A stretch of DNA of 64,000 bases from Micavibrio_A sp964539025. Its GTDB lineage: Bacteria > Pseudomonadota > Alphaproteobacteria > Micavibrionales > Micavibrionaceae. The DNA lies in assembly GCA_964539025.1 (NCBI GenBank), contig CAZIFA010000002.1, forward strand, positions 1 to 64,000, read 5' to 3'. Positions 15,657 through 24,409 of this stretch are shown here, piece after piece. The stretch's first letter is position 1. Each line of letters starts with the position of its first letter. A model generated the notes under the pieces. The model ran no database searches. It had not been told where the DNA came from and saw only the letters and a program-made list of their open reading frames with translations. A program made the translations under genes and the position numbers.

Positions 15657-16868
15657 TCAACCAAGTTTCTCTTTCAAATTTTGTGCGACCTTGTCCATAA
15701 ACGCCGCCGTTGTCAAGAACGGCTGGTCTTTACCGATTAGGGTCGCCAAATCTTTGGTCATATGGCCCGATTCCACAGTATCGACGCAAGCCTTTTCCAG
15801 CATTGAAGCGAATTTTACGAGGGCAGTGTTGCCATCAAACTTGCCCCTGTATTTAAGCCCTTGAGTCCATGCGAAAATCGAGGCGATGGGATTGGTCGAA
15901 GTCTCCTTGCCTTTTTGATGTTCGCGGTAATGTCGGGTCACCGTGCCGTGCGCAGCCTCGGCCTCGACGATCTGGCCATCGGGTGTGAGTAGCACAGAGG
16001 TCATAAGACCCAGCGAGCCATAACCTTGCGCTACCACATCGGATTGCACGTCGCCGTCGTAGTTTTTACAGGCCCAGACAAACCCGCCATTGGATTTAAC
16101 GGCAAAGGCCACCATATCGTCGATCAGGCGGTGTTCGTACCAGAGCTTTTTCTTTTCGAATTCGGCCTTGAATTCTGTGTCGTAGACTTTTTGGAAGATA
16201 TCCATAAACTTGCCGTCATAGGCTTTGAGGATTGTGTTCTTGGTCGAAAGATAAACGGGATAGTTGCGTGCGAGGCCGTAATTGAAGCACGCACGCGCAA
16301 AACCCGTGATGGATTCATCGACATTGTACATGCCCATGGCAACACCCGGCCCTTTGAAATTGAACACTTCGAAGGTTTGCTTTTCGCCGTTCACAGGTTC
16401 ATAAATCAGCGTCAGTTTTCCGGGGCCGGGAATTTTCAAATCGGTTGCCTTGTATTGATCGCCGAACGCATGACGGCCCACCACCATGGGACTTGTCCAA
16501 CCCGGCACATAGCGCGGTACGTTTTTACAAACGATAGGTTCGCGAAACACGGTGCCATCGAGGATATTGCGGATCGTGCCGTTGGGCGACTTCCACATTT
16601 TCTTGAGATTGAATTCCTTCACGCGGCCTTCATCGGGCGTGATCGTCGCGCATTTGACGCCGACACGATATTTCTTGATGGCTTCGGCGGCTTCCACCGT
16701 CACATTGTCTTCAGTTTTGTCGCGGTTTTCTATGCCAAGATCGAAATATTTAAGGTCGATATCCAGATGCGGCAGGATCAGCTTGTCCTTGATCATCGCC
16801 CAGATGATGCGGGTCATTTCATCCCCGTCGATTTCAACAACAGGATTGTCCACTTTGATTTTCGCCAT
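15657..16868 (-). CDS. icd: NADP-dependent isocitrate dehydrogenase (eukaryote-like type)
   Basis: This 403-aa TCA-cycle enzyme oxidatively decarboxylates isocitrate to 2-oxoglutarate with NADP. It is the dimeric type shared by mitochondria and alphaproteobacteria, not the E. coli type. Markers are VVEIDGDEMTRIIWAMIKD at the N-terminus, WKSPNGTIRNILDGTVFREPI with the isocitrate-binding Ser/Asn/Arg residues, the IDDMVAF metal-binding region, YDGDVQSDVVAQGYGSLGLMTS, and the NADP-binding EAAHGTVTRHYR. ATG 16868 gives the normal family N-terminus and has an AGGAG about 10 nt upstream; the upstream in-frame extension was rejected. The L,D-transpeptidase gene follows directly. Confidence 0.97.
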   Translation of the reverse strand: MAKIKVDNPVVEIDGDEMTRIIWAMIKDKLILPHLDIDLKYFDLGIENRDKTEDNVTVEAAEAIKKYRVGVKCATITPDEGRVKEFNLKKMWKSPNGTIRNILDGTVFREPIVCKNVPRYVPGWTSPMVVGRHAFGDQYKATDLKIPGPGKLTLIYEPVNGEKQTFEVFNFKGPGVAMGMYNVDESITGFARACFNYGLARNYPVYLSTKNTILKAYDGKFMDIFQKVYDTEFKAEFEKKKLWYEHRLIDDMVAFAVKSNGGFVWACKNYDGDVQSDVVAQGYGSLGLMTSVLLTPDGQIVEAEAAHGTVTRHYREHQKGKETSTNPIASIFAWTQGLKYRGKFDGNTALVKFASMLEKACVDTVESGHMTKDLATLIGKDQPFLTTAAFMDKVAQNLKEKLG

Positions 16869-16977
16869 ATGCCCTGATCTCCTTTGAAAACTGCCTTTCA
16901 AAGATGGGCGGGACAGACTTTCAAGTCAACATGGGAGATGGTATAAACAATCCATATAATTCTAGGGGAATGACATC

Positions 16978-17838
16978 ATGACACGAAGCTTTTCCGCCTT
17001 TCTTCTTTTCGGCCTGTTTTTAGGCATGCTCCAGCCCATTTTCGCCGCACCTTCTTTTGCCCTTGAACAAGATAAAGTTTACGAACGGGTTATGAAAACG
17101 AAGACGATACGCTGCGGCTATTCCGACTGGGCGCCGTTTCTGATCATCGATCCCAACACAAACGAAATCACCGGAGCCATGAAAGACGTCATGGAAGAAA
17201 TCGGTAAACGCCTCGATGTAAAAATCGAATGGACCGCCGTGCTCGGCTGGGGCGACATCACGACCGCCGCCAACACCGACAAGATCGATTTGTTCTGCAA
17301 CACAGTGTGGACGGACAAGGCGCAGCTTCAGAATATGTCGCTTACCCGCCCGGTTTATTACAGCCCGACGTATGCGTTTGCGAGAGCGGACGACAAACGT
17401 TTCGATAAAAATTATGACGCGATCAACGACCCCACGGTCAAGATCGTCGGTATCGATGGCGATACAGGCTATATCACCATGCAAAAATACTTCCCCAAAG
17501 CGACGATGATTGCCCTGCCTTCCAACGCGCAGACATCGGAAATGCCCGTAAACCTGCAAACCAAAAAGGCCGATATATTTTTATCCGATATTTCCTTTGC
17601 CGATGAATACACCAAGAAAAACCCCGGCATGATCCGGCGCGTTCAAGGCAAGCCGTTATTCATCATGAACGAAGTGTTCGTCACCCGTGCGGGCGAACAG
17701 CAATTGATGAATGTCATAGATACGGTTTTGATCAGCATGATCAATGACGGATTTATTGCGAAAACATTGAAAGATTACGGTGTCACGGCCAGCTTCGCGC
17801 CGGAACCCGATGTGAAATTGCCGGAAGACCTGCAATAA
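16978..17838 (+). CDS. solute-binding protein, family 3 (PBP2 type)
   Basis: This 286-aa periplasmic protein has a signal peptide of about 28 residues and the family-3 solute-binding fold: TIRCGYSDWAPFLIID, TNEITGAMKDVMEEIGKRLDVK, a domain-2 core (KIVGIDGDTGYITMQKYFP) and SDISFADEYTKKNPG. Such proteins usually bind polar amino acids for an ABC importer. Here no permease or ATPase gene is adjacent on either side, so it is an orphan; it may serve a distant transporter or act as a sensor. Two cysteines (RCGY, FCNTV) could form a disulfide. Confidence 0.88.
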   Translation: MTRSFSAFLLFGLFLGMLQPIFAAPSFALEQDKVYERVMKTKTIRCGYSDWAPFLIIDPNTNEITGAMKDVMEEIGKRLDVKIEWTAVLGWGDITTAANTDKIDLFCNTVWTDKAQLQNMSLTRPVYYSPTYAFARADDKRFDKNYDAINDPTVKIVGIDGDTGYITMQKYFPKATMIALPSNAQTSEMPVNLQTKKADIFLSDISFADEYTKKNPGMIRRVQGKPLFIMNEVFVTRAGEQQLMNVIDTVLISMINDGFIAKTLKDYGVTASFAPEPDVKLPEDLQ

Positions 17839-17932
17839 TACAAAAATTATGCAAATTGGGGCAGAGCAAATTAAACGTTTGCCAAAAGGGCCGTTTTTCC
17901 TATGATGGCGCACGTTTTTAGGAGATAGCCCA

Positions 17933-18616
17933 ATGTCCGATATTTTCAATGAAGTAGATGAAGCCCTGCGCCGCGAGAAAGCAGCCAAATTCTGGAAAGA
18001 ACACGGCCCGACACTGATCGGTGCCGCCATACTTCTGGTCATCGGCACGGGCGTTACCACCGCTTACAAGAGCTGGGATTCCCACCGCAACAAGCAGGAA
18101 ACGACCAAGCTAATCCTCGCAGCAGAAGAAAAAGACATTGCCGCCGCCATGGAAAAGGCCGCCGTCGGTACGCGCGAGGGGCATAAAGGCGTTGCCCTGC
18201 TAAACGCCGCAGCCAAATACGCGGAAAAGAAAGATTTCACCAAAGCCGCCGCCTTGTATGACTCCCTGTCCAAAGATTCCAGTGCGGACAAAGATTTGCG
18301 TGATCTTGGCACAATCCTTCACGCCCGCGCCGCCATTCTGGCCGCTGGCGACAAGCCCGCCGATTACAAGGCGCTGGCTGATCGGCTGCTCCCCATCGCA
18401 CAAAACGCCAAATCCCCCTTCCAGCTTCAAGCAAAACTGGACGCGTCCCTACTGTACGGAAACGGGTTGAAGGATTATACTAAGGCGCTGGATTTGCTGA
18501 CAGGGTTCGAGGCCGATTCCACAACAGATTCCCTGAAGGAAAAAGCCAGCGCCCTGCAACATGTCTATGAGTATGAATTGTCGAAAGTCTCTCCCGCCGC
18601 CGCCCCCAAACAGTAA
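17933..18616 (+). CDS. YfgM-like TPR protein
   Basis: This 227-aa inner-membrane protein has a short cytosolic start (SDIFNEVDEALRREKAAKFWKEH), one transmembrane helix (ILLVIGTGVTTAYKSW) and a periplasmic helical-repeat domain (about residues 60-215). This is the layout of YfgM, an ancillary SecYEG/chaperone protein in E. coli. It sits directly before bamB and der, as yfgM does in E. coli, which supports the call. The two genes are 15 nt apart. The ribosome-binding site is AGGAG before ATG 17933. Confidence 0.85.
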   Translation: MSDIFNEVDEALRREKAAKFWKEHGPTLIGAAILLVIGTGVTTAYKSWDSHRNKQETTKLILAAEEKDIAAAMEKAAVGTREGHKGVALLNAAAKYAEKKDFTKAAALYDSLSKDSSADKDLRDLGTILHARAAILAAGDKPADYKALADRLLPIAQNAKSPFQLQAKLDASLLYGNGLKDYTKALDLLTGFEADSTTDSLKEKASALQHVYEYELSKVSPAAAPKQ

Positions 18617-18631
18617 GACGGTAAAAGCACC

Positions 18632-19963
18632 ATGAAACGCGCCCTTCTTCTTTCCAGCCTGCTTCTAAGCGTTGGCGTCGTCGCCTGTTCCGATGGATAT
18701 TTCGGCGGTGAGAAAGAAAAGCCGCCACTGCCGGGCCAGCGCGTTTCCGTGCTCGACTACGAAAAAGATTTACGTCCCGATAAAGATGCGGCAGATGTAT
18801 CGCCCTTCGCCGCCAATGAGATGTGGCAAAACGATATCTGGCCGCAAGCCGGAGGATATCCGGGACACGCGATGCAAAATCTCGCGCTCTCATCCAATGA
18901 ACTCCGCAAAGTATGGTCATCCGATGCCGGCGAGGGCAGCCGTTCCCGTCTTCCATTGACCGCGCAGCCCGTTCTCGCAGGAAAAAGCATCTTCACGCTC
19001 GATACGGATTCCAACCTCTCCGCCTTTTCCATCGAAGATGGCAATAGACAATGGAGCGTCAATGTCCGCGACCCCGATGAAGAAGATCCTGCGATCAGCG
19101 GCGGTATCGCAGCCGATGGCGGTTTTGTTTATGTTACCGCAGGATATGACGAATTGCTGTGCGTCGATGCACAAAAGGGCGAAATTAAATGGCGTACACG
19201 TTTGAGCAGTCCATCCCGCGCTGCGCCGACCGTTATGAACGGTCGCGTGTTCGTAACGACAATGACCAACAGCATGCTCGCAATCAGCGCCGCCAATGGT
19301 AAGGTTGAATGGGAATTCGCCGGACTCGGTCAGGGCACTGGTCTTATTGGCGCCGCCAGCCCCGCCGCAACGACAGAACTCGTCGTCCCTGCTTTCACCT
19401 CAGGCGAGATTTACGCCTTGCGCATCGGCAACGGCTCCGTAGCATGGTCGGATAATCTTTCCAACTCGCTGCGCCTTGGCGGCATGAGCGCACTATCGGA
19501 TATTCGCGGTCTGCCTGTCATTGATGAAAACGTGGTCTATGCCATATCGTTCGGCGGCAAGTTCGCCGCCATAGACCTCACCACAGGCGAACGCCTCTGG
19601 CAAAAAGACATTGCCGGTGCCAAGACGCCTTGGGTCGCGGGCAACCGCATCTTCCTGATTTCCTCGGACAGCCAGATCGTCTCCCTCGACAAAAAGACGG
19701 GAGCCGTGCTCTGGGTTTCCCAGCTCGCGCGATTTAAGGACAAGGAAGACAAGACAGGCCCGATCGTCTGGACCGGGCCGATGTTGGCGGGAAATCGCCT
19801 GATGGTGTTCAGTTCCGATGGCCGGGTTGCCGAAGTTAACCCTGAAAAAGGCACGCTGATCCGCGAATGGGCCAGCGGCGAAGATGTCCGGATTTCCCCG
19901 ATTGTCGCGGGTGGAACGCTGTATATCCTGGGCGAAGACGGCGATCTGAGCGCCTACCGCTAA
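18632..19963 (+). CDS. bamB: outer membrane assembly lipoprotein BamB-like (beta-propeller)
   Basis: This 443-aa lipoprotein has the signal sequence ALLLSSLLLSVGVVAC, with the acylated Cys at residue 19. The mature part is an eight-bladed PQQ-type propeller in which repeats such as GKSIFTLDTDSNLSAFSIEDG, GFVYVTAGYDELLCVDAQKG, GRVFVTTMTNSMLAISAANG and GGTLYILGEDGDLSAY recur with Trp at the blade ends. BamB is the non-essential partner of BamA in beta-barrel insertion. The order YfgM-like, bamB, der supports BamB over a PQQ dehydrogenase. It is longer than E. coli BamB (392 aa), mainly in an N-terminal extension. Confidence 0.9.
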   Translation: MKRALLLSSLLLSVGVVACSDGYFGGEKEKPPLPGQRVSVLDYEKDLRPDKDAADVSPFAANEMWQNDIWPQAGGYPGHAMQNLALSSNELRKVWSSDAGEGSRSRLPLTAQPVLAGKSIFTLDTDSNLSAFSIEDGNRQWSVNVRDPDEEDPAISGGIAADGGFVYVTAGYDELLCVDAQKGEIKWRTRLSSPSRAAPTVMNGRVFVTTMTNSMLAISAANGKVEWEFAGLGQGTGLIGAASPAATTELVVPAFTSGEIYALRIGNGSVAWSDNLSNSLRLGGMSALSDIRGLPVIDENVVYAISFGGKFAAIDLTTGERLWQKDIAGAKTPWVAGNRIFLISSDSQIVSLDKKTGAVLWVSQLARFKDKEDKTGPIVWTGPMLAGNRLMVFSSDGRVAEVNPEKGTLIREWASGEDVRISPIVAGGTLYILGEDGDLSAYR

Positions 19964-20008
19964 CAAAAAGCTGGTAAATCTAACCACTAATCACTAAACA
20001 CTGGTCCT

Positions 20009-21430
20009 ATGTTCACCATCGCCGTTCTGGGACGCCCCAACGTGGGCAAATCGACATTGTTCAATTGCATCGCGGGCAAGCAGCTCGCTATCGTTGACGA
20101 TACGCCCGGCGTTACCCGCGATTGGCGTGAGGCGGAAGTATTTTTCTATGACCGCCAGATCAAGATCATGGACACAGCAGGCCTCGAAGACAGCTTCGAT
20201 GATTCCATCCAAGGCCGGATGAGAAAACAGACCGAAGAAGCCCTCTCCCGCGCCGATGCGGTTTTGTTCGTGGTTGATGGCCGTTCGGGCTTGCAACCGC
20301 TCGATCTGCATTTCGCACAATTCTTACGCAAACAAAAAAAGCCCGTCGTCGTGGCGGTCAACAAATGCGAGAACGAAAAAGCGGCTGCCGCCGGCGTGGC
20401 CGAAGCTTATTCGCTCGGCTTTGGCGAGCCTGTGCCGATTTCCGCCGCCCATGGCCACGGCATTCATGATCTTTATCTTTCCTTCTTGCCATCGATGCCA
20501 AAAATCGAGGAAGAAACGTTCGAAGAGGAAGAAGAATATATCGATCTGAAAAAAATCGACGATCTGGAAGGCGATGAAACATTCGATTTTGCCGCGTTGG
20601 TTTCCGATAAAGAGATTGAAGAAAAGCCGTTGAAGATCGCCATCGTTGGTCGACCGAATGCGGGTAAGTCCACCCTCGTCAACGCGTTACTCAAAGACAA
20701 CCGCGTGATGGTCGGTCCCGAGGCCGGGATTACCCGCGATGCAATTGCCGTAGATTGGGAATATAAAGGCCGCAAGATCAAGCTGGTCGATACCGCCGGG
20801 CTTCGCCGCAAGACGAAAGTACAGGATAAAATCGAAAAAGCGGCCGTCGAAGACACGATGCGTGCCATTCGCCTTGCACAGGTCGTCGTCATGATGATTG
20901 ATCCCGAAAGCATGTTTGAAAAACAGGACCAGCAAATTTGCGATCACGTTTTAAACGAAGGCCGTGCGCTGATCATCGCCGTAAACAAATGGGATGCGGT
21001 AACAGACCGGAAAGCAACGCTCGATCTTTTGCAATACAAGCTCGATACAGGCCTTGCGCAGGTGAAGCAACTCCCCGTTGTTACGATCTCGGCGCTGAAC
21101 GGCAAAAATCTCGACGGGTTGATGGATGCGTTGCTAGAAACCTATGCAACATGGACCAAGCGGATATCGACATCCAAGATGAACCGCTGGCTCGCCGCGC
21201 GCGAAAGCCAGAACCCCGCACCGCTCGTTTCGGGCCGTTCAAACCGCCTCAAATATATGACACAGATCAATATCCGCCCGCCGACTTTCGCGCTCTGGGT
21301 ATCACAGGTGGGCGAATTGCCGGATACATATAAGCGTTACATCATCAACGCGCTTAGGTCCGATTTCGATTTGAAGGGTGTGCCTGTGCGCTTGCTCGTC
21401 CGCGCCTCGAAAAATCCGTTCGCGGACTGA
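20009..21430 (+). CDS. der: ribosome biogenesis GTPase Der (EngA)
   Basis: This 473-aa GTPase assists 50S subunit assembly. It has the family's tandem G domains: GRPNVGKST at residues 8-16 with DTPGVTRD, DTAGLE and NKCE, then GRPNAGKST at about 214 with DTAGLRRKTKV and NKWD. A C-terminal KH-like domain follows (ISTSKMNRWLAARESQNPAP, YMTQINIRPPTFALWVS). The acidic linker between the domains (FEEEEEYIDLKKIDDLEGDE) is typical. The stop codon abuts the stop of the convergent SDR gene with no spacer. Confidence 0.97.
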   Translation: MFTIAVLGRPNVGKSTLFNCIAGKQLAIVDDTPGVTRDWREAEVFFYDRQIKIMDTAGLEDSFDDSIQGRMRKQTEEALSRADAVLFVVDGRSGLQPLDLHFAQFLRKQKKPVVVAVNKCENEKAAAAGVAEAYSLGFGEPVPISAAHGHGIHDLYLSFLPSMPKIEEETFEEEEEYIDLKKIDDLEGDETFDFAALVSDKEIEEKPLKIAIVGRPNAGKSTLVNALLKDNRVMVGPEAGITRDAIAVDWEYKGRKIKLVDTAGLRRKTKVQDKIEKAAVEDTMRAIRLAQVVVMMIDPESMFEKQDQQICDHVLNEGRALIIAVNKWDAVTDRKATLDLLQYKLDTGLAQVKQLPVVTISALNGKNLDGLMDALLETYATWTKRISTSKMNRWLAARESQNPAPLVSGRSNRLKYMTQINIRPPTFALWVSQVGELPDTYKRYIINALRSDFDLKGVPVRLLVRASKNPFAD

Positions 21431-22147
21431 TTATTTCTCGCTCGGCACGGCCAGCGTTTGGCCGTTCATAGTGCAATCATTCGCGACAAGTTTCAAAAAG
21501 TACGGCGCAATTTCATCGGGATGCGGGCGTGATTGCGGATCTTCGCCGGGATAGGCCTGTGCACGCATGGCCGTTCTGACGCGGCCTGGATCAAGAATAT
21601 TGACCTTCACATTCGAATTCGCGCATTCGGCGGCATAAACCTTCGCCAGCGCTTCAAGCGCAGCCTTGGAAACGGCATATTCGCCCCAATAGGCTTTGTA
21701 ATCTTGCGTGATACCCGATGTGACGAACACGACGCGGCCATTGTCGGATGCCTTTAAAAGCGGGTCGAGCGTGCGCACGAGGCGGTAATTCGCCGTAACA
21801 TTCAAATCCATCACACGTTGGAATTCATCAGGTTTGATATGACCAAGCGGGGCCAGAGTTCCCAACATCGCGGCATTGCCGATAAAGATATCGAGCTTGG
21901 GAAAATGTTTATGCAGTGTTGGGCCGAGCGCATCGAGTTCATTCAGTTTGAACAGATCGAGCGGCATCAACGTTGCCTTACCGCCAAAGGCCTTTATTTC
22001 ATCGTCGACAGATTCAAGTCCACCGATCGTGCGCGCTATCAGGATAACATGCGCACCCTGACGCGCCAGTTCCTTGGCCGCCGCCGCGCCTATGCCGCGC
22101 GAAGCCCCCGTGATCAGGGCGGTTTTGCCAGCAAGCGATTTAGTCAT
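21431..22147 (-). CDS. SDR-family oxidoreductase
   Basis: This 238-aa NAD(P)-dependent short-chain dehydrogenase has the cofactor motif TGASRGIG near residue 14, the NAA motif (FIGNAAML), and the catalytic Ser-Tyr-Lys in VTSGI and WGEYAVSKAAL. The substrate is unknown. The start is ATG 22147, which overlaps the purF stop in an ATGACTAA arrangement (8 nt shared), so it is translationally coupled to purF. A longer reading upstream lies in purF and was rejected. The radA-cvpA-purF-SDR order occurs in other alphaproteobacteria. Confidence 0.92.
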   Translation of the reverse strand: MTKSLAGKTALITGASRGIGAAAAKELARQGAHVILIARTIGGLESVDDEIKAFGGKATLMPLDLFKLNELDALGPTLHKHFPKLDIFIGNAAMLGTLAPLGHIKPDEFQRVMDLNVTANYRLVRTLDPLLKASDNGRVVFVTSGITQDYKAYWGEYAVSKAALEALAKVYAAECANSNVKVNILDPGRVRTAMRAQAYPGEDPQSRPHPDEIAPYFLKLVANDCTMNGQTLAVPSEK

Positions 22148-23615
22148 CGATGGATACCAGCATCTTCGCGCCGAGCGTTGCTTTTTTCTTGGGCGAAGAG
22201 CAGCCTGCGATTTTATCGACGAGTTCAACCGGGTAATCGCCTGTGAAGCATGCATCGCAATATTGCGGCGCGTCGTTGTTGCGTTTGGTCTCGCCCACCG
22301 CCTGATGCAAACCATCGACGGAGATATAGGACAATGAATCCACACCGATATGATCGGCGATCTGCTGGATCGTGTGGGTGTGCGCCATCAGTTCTTCCTG
22401 AGATGGCGTATCGATGCCGTAAAAACAGCTATGTGCCGTAGGCGGCGAAGAAATACGCATATGCACTTCTTTTGCACCCGCGCCGCGCACCATTTCGACA
22501 ATCTTGCGCGATGTTGTGCCCCGCACGATGGAATCGTCCACCAGAACGACGATCTTGTCTTTCAAATATTTCTTGTTGGCGTTGTGTTTGAGTTTGACAC
22601 CAAGATTTCTAATCTGGGCGGTCGGTTCGATAAAGGTGCGCCCGACATAATGGTTGCGGATAATGCCAAGTTCGAACGGTACACCCGATGCCTGAGAGTA
22701 ACCTATCGCAGATGGTACGCCGGAATCCGGCACAGGCACGACGACATCGGCGTTTTTAACCGGCGCTTCTTTGGCCAGAACCGCGCCGATATTCTTACGC
22801 ATTTCATAAACCGAACGGCCTTCCATAAAAGAATCGGGACGGGCGAAATACACATATTCGAAAATGCAAAAACGATTGCCGGTTTTCTTGAACGGCTGGG
22901 CTGAGCGCATACCCATCTTGTCGATGATCACCATTTCACCGGGTTTTATATCGCGCACGAAATCCGCGCCTATAATGTCCAGCGCACATGTTTCGGAGGT
23001 CAGGATATAAGAACCGCCGAGTTTGCCGAGCACCAGCGGGCGAATGCCAAACGGATCGCGCACGCCGATCAGCATATCATCGGTAACGGCAACGAGCGAA
23101 TACGCGCCCTTGATTTCATTGACAGCATCAGTGAGTTTTGAGATAGCGTCTTTTTTCAAAGACACCGCCATCAGGTGAACGATGACTTCGGTATCGGAGG
23201 TCGATTGGAACAGCGATCCCTTGCCTACCAGATCTTCCCGGATTGCGGCGGCGTTGGTTAAGTTGCCGTTATGGGCGACAGCAAAACCGCCGATGGCAAG
23301 GTCGGCATAGATCGGCTGCACGTTGCGCAATGATGCCTCGCCCGTCGTTGAATAACGGTTGTGACCGATGGCCGCATGGCCTTTGAGTTTTTCGATGACT
23401 TTGGCTTTCGAAAACGTCGCGTCAACAAGCCCCATGGCTTTATGCGCGTAAAAATCCGTACCATCATAAGCAACGATTCCGGCGGCTTCTTGTCCGCGAT
23501 GTTGCAGGGCGTGAAGACCCAGCGCGGTCATGGCCGCAGATTCTGGATGACCGAAAATACCAAAGACGCCGCATTCTTCATGCAGCTTGTCATCGTCGAA
23601 GGGATTCGTGATCAT
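22140..23615 (-). CDS. purF: amidophosphoribosyltransferase
   Basis: This 491-aa enzyme makes 5-phosphoribosylamine from PRPP and glutamine, the first committed step of purine synthesis. After a 14-residue propeptide, Cys15 (EECGVFGIFG) is the N-terminal nucleophile of the glutaminase domain, with HRGQEAAGI, GHNRYST and AHNGNLTN. The PRTase domain has VVLVDDSIVRGTTSRKIV, and conserved cysteines near the C-terminus (SSPPTAHSCFYGIDTPSQEEL) fit the Fe-S containing type. ATG 23615 has an AGAGG ribosome-binding site 5 nt upstream; the in-frame ATG at 23636 lies inside cvpA and has none. Confidence 0.96.
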   Translation of the reverse strand: MITNPFDDDKLHEECGVFGIFGHPESAAMTALGLHALQHRGQEAAGIVAYDGTDFYAHKAMGLVDATFSKAKVIEKLKGHAAIGHNRYSTTGEASLRNVQPIYADLAIGGFAVAHNGNLTNAAAIREDLVGKGSLFQSTSDTEVIVHLMAVSLKKDAISKLTDAVNEIKGAYSLVAVTDDMLIGVRDPFGIRPLVLGKLGGSYILTSETCALDIIGADFVRDIKPGEMVIIDKMGMRSAQPFKKTGNRFCIFEYVYFARPDSFMEGRSVYEMRKNIGAVLAKEAPVKNADVVVPVPDSGVPSAIGYSQASGVPFELGIIRNHYVGRTFIEPTAQIRNLGVKLKHNANKKYLKDKIVVLVDDSIVRGTTSRKIVEMVRGAGAKEVHMRISSPPTAHSCFYGIDTPSQEELMAHTHTIQQIADHIGVDSLSYISVDGLHQAVGETKRNNDAPQYCDACFTGDYPVELVDKIAGCSSPKKKATLGAKMLVSIDD

Positions 23616-23628
23616 CGGCACCTCTTCT

Positions 23629-24351
23629 CTATTCATTGGTCACCGGTTCATCAAACAATTGATCCAGTTTTTTGCGTTGTTGATCATCATAGCCTTCGCT
23701 ATTTTCATCATTTTCCAGCGGCGTAACTTTCAGTTCAGCCTCAGGCTCTTTTTTCTTGCGGCCGAGCAAATTCTGATCTTCCAGTTTCTTTTTAATCAGA
23801 TCATCCGTTTCCTTTTTTACATCATCGGATTCGGGCAGATATTCAGCCATGACGGCGGAAATTTTTTCGACGAAATAATGGGTCTGGCTGTCTTTAAAAA
23901 ACTCTTCCTTGCGCTTGTCATCCATCAGCAGATGGAAAGGCAGATAGGCAAGACCGAGCAGGATCAGCGCGCGGGCAACCCCGAAAATCACGCCCAGCGT
24001 CCGGTCAACCGGGCCAAGACCAACCGCCTTGGCGGCACCGGAGATGAAATGGCTCAACACAGACAGGACGATCACGACCGAGATAAATATCAGGCCGTAG
24101 GTTGTGGCGTCGGCAACGATTTCCATCGGGATGATATCGAAGAGCTTTTTGGCTTCATCTCCGTCTTTGACATTTTCACCCACGCCAAACCAGATGCGGA
24201 TCGTGGGAGCCAGGCCGGGGCCTACAAAAACGGCGGCCAAAATGCCGCCGACAACCCCCGTTATGGTCAGGACTTCGCGAATGAACCCGCGCATGAAGGA
24301 TATGAGCGCGGAAGAGAGGACCACAAAGCCAACGATTATGTCGATAATCAT
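23629..24351 (-). CDS. cvpA: CvpA family membrane protein
   Basis: This 240-aa inner-membrane protein has the CvpA core: four helices beginning IIDIIVGFVVLSSALISFMRGFIREVL (split here by the usual G-F-x-R turn), TITGVVGGILAAVFVGP, TTYGLIFISVVIVLSVL and LGVIFGVARALILLGL, with the DRTLG motif between the last two. A ~75-residue charged cytosolic tail follows and is probably disordered. In E. coli CvpA is needed for colicin V production and sits before purF, as here; the molecular function is unknown. ATG 24351 matches the family start, 13 nt before purF on the downstream side. Confidence 0.92.
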   Translation of the reverse strand: MIIDIIVGFVVLSSALISFMRGFIREVLTITGVVGGILAAVFVGPGLAPTIRIWFGVGENVKDGDEAKKLFDIIPMEIVADATTYGLIFISVVIVLSVLSHFISGAAKAVGLGPVDRTLGVIFGVARALILLGLAYLPFHLLMDDKRKEEFFKDSQTHYFVEKISAVMAEYLPESDDVKKETDDLIKKKLEDQNLLGRKKKEPEAELKVTPLENDENSEGYDDQQRKKLDQLFDEPVTNE

Positions 24352-24409
24352 GGATGATTGATAAGGAAACTGCCCCAAAAAAGCAAGGGAATCCTAGCGC
24401 TTAACCCCC

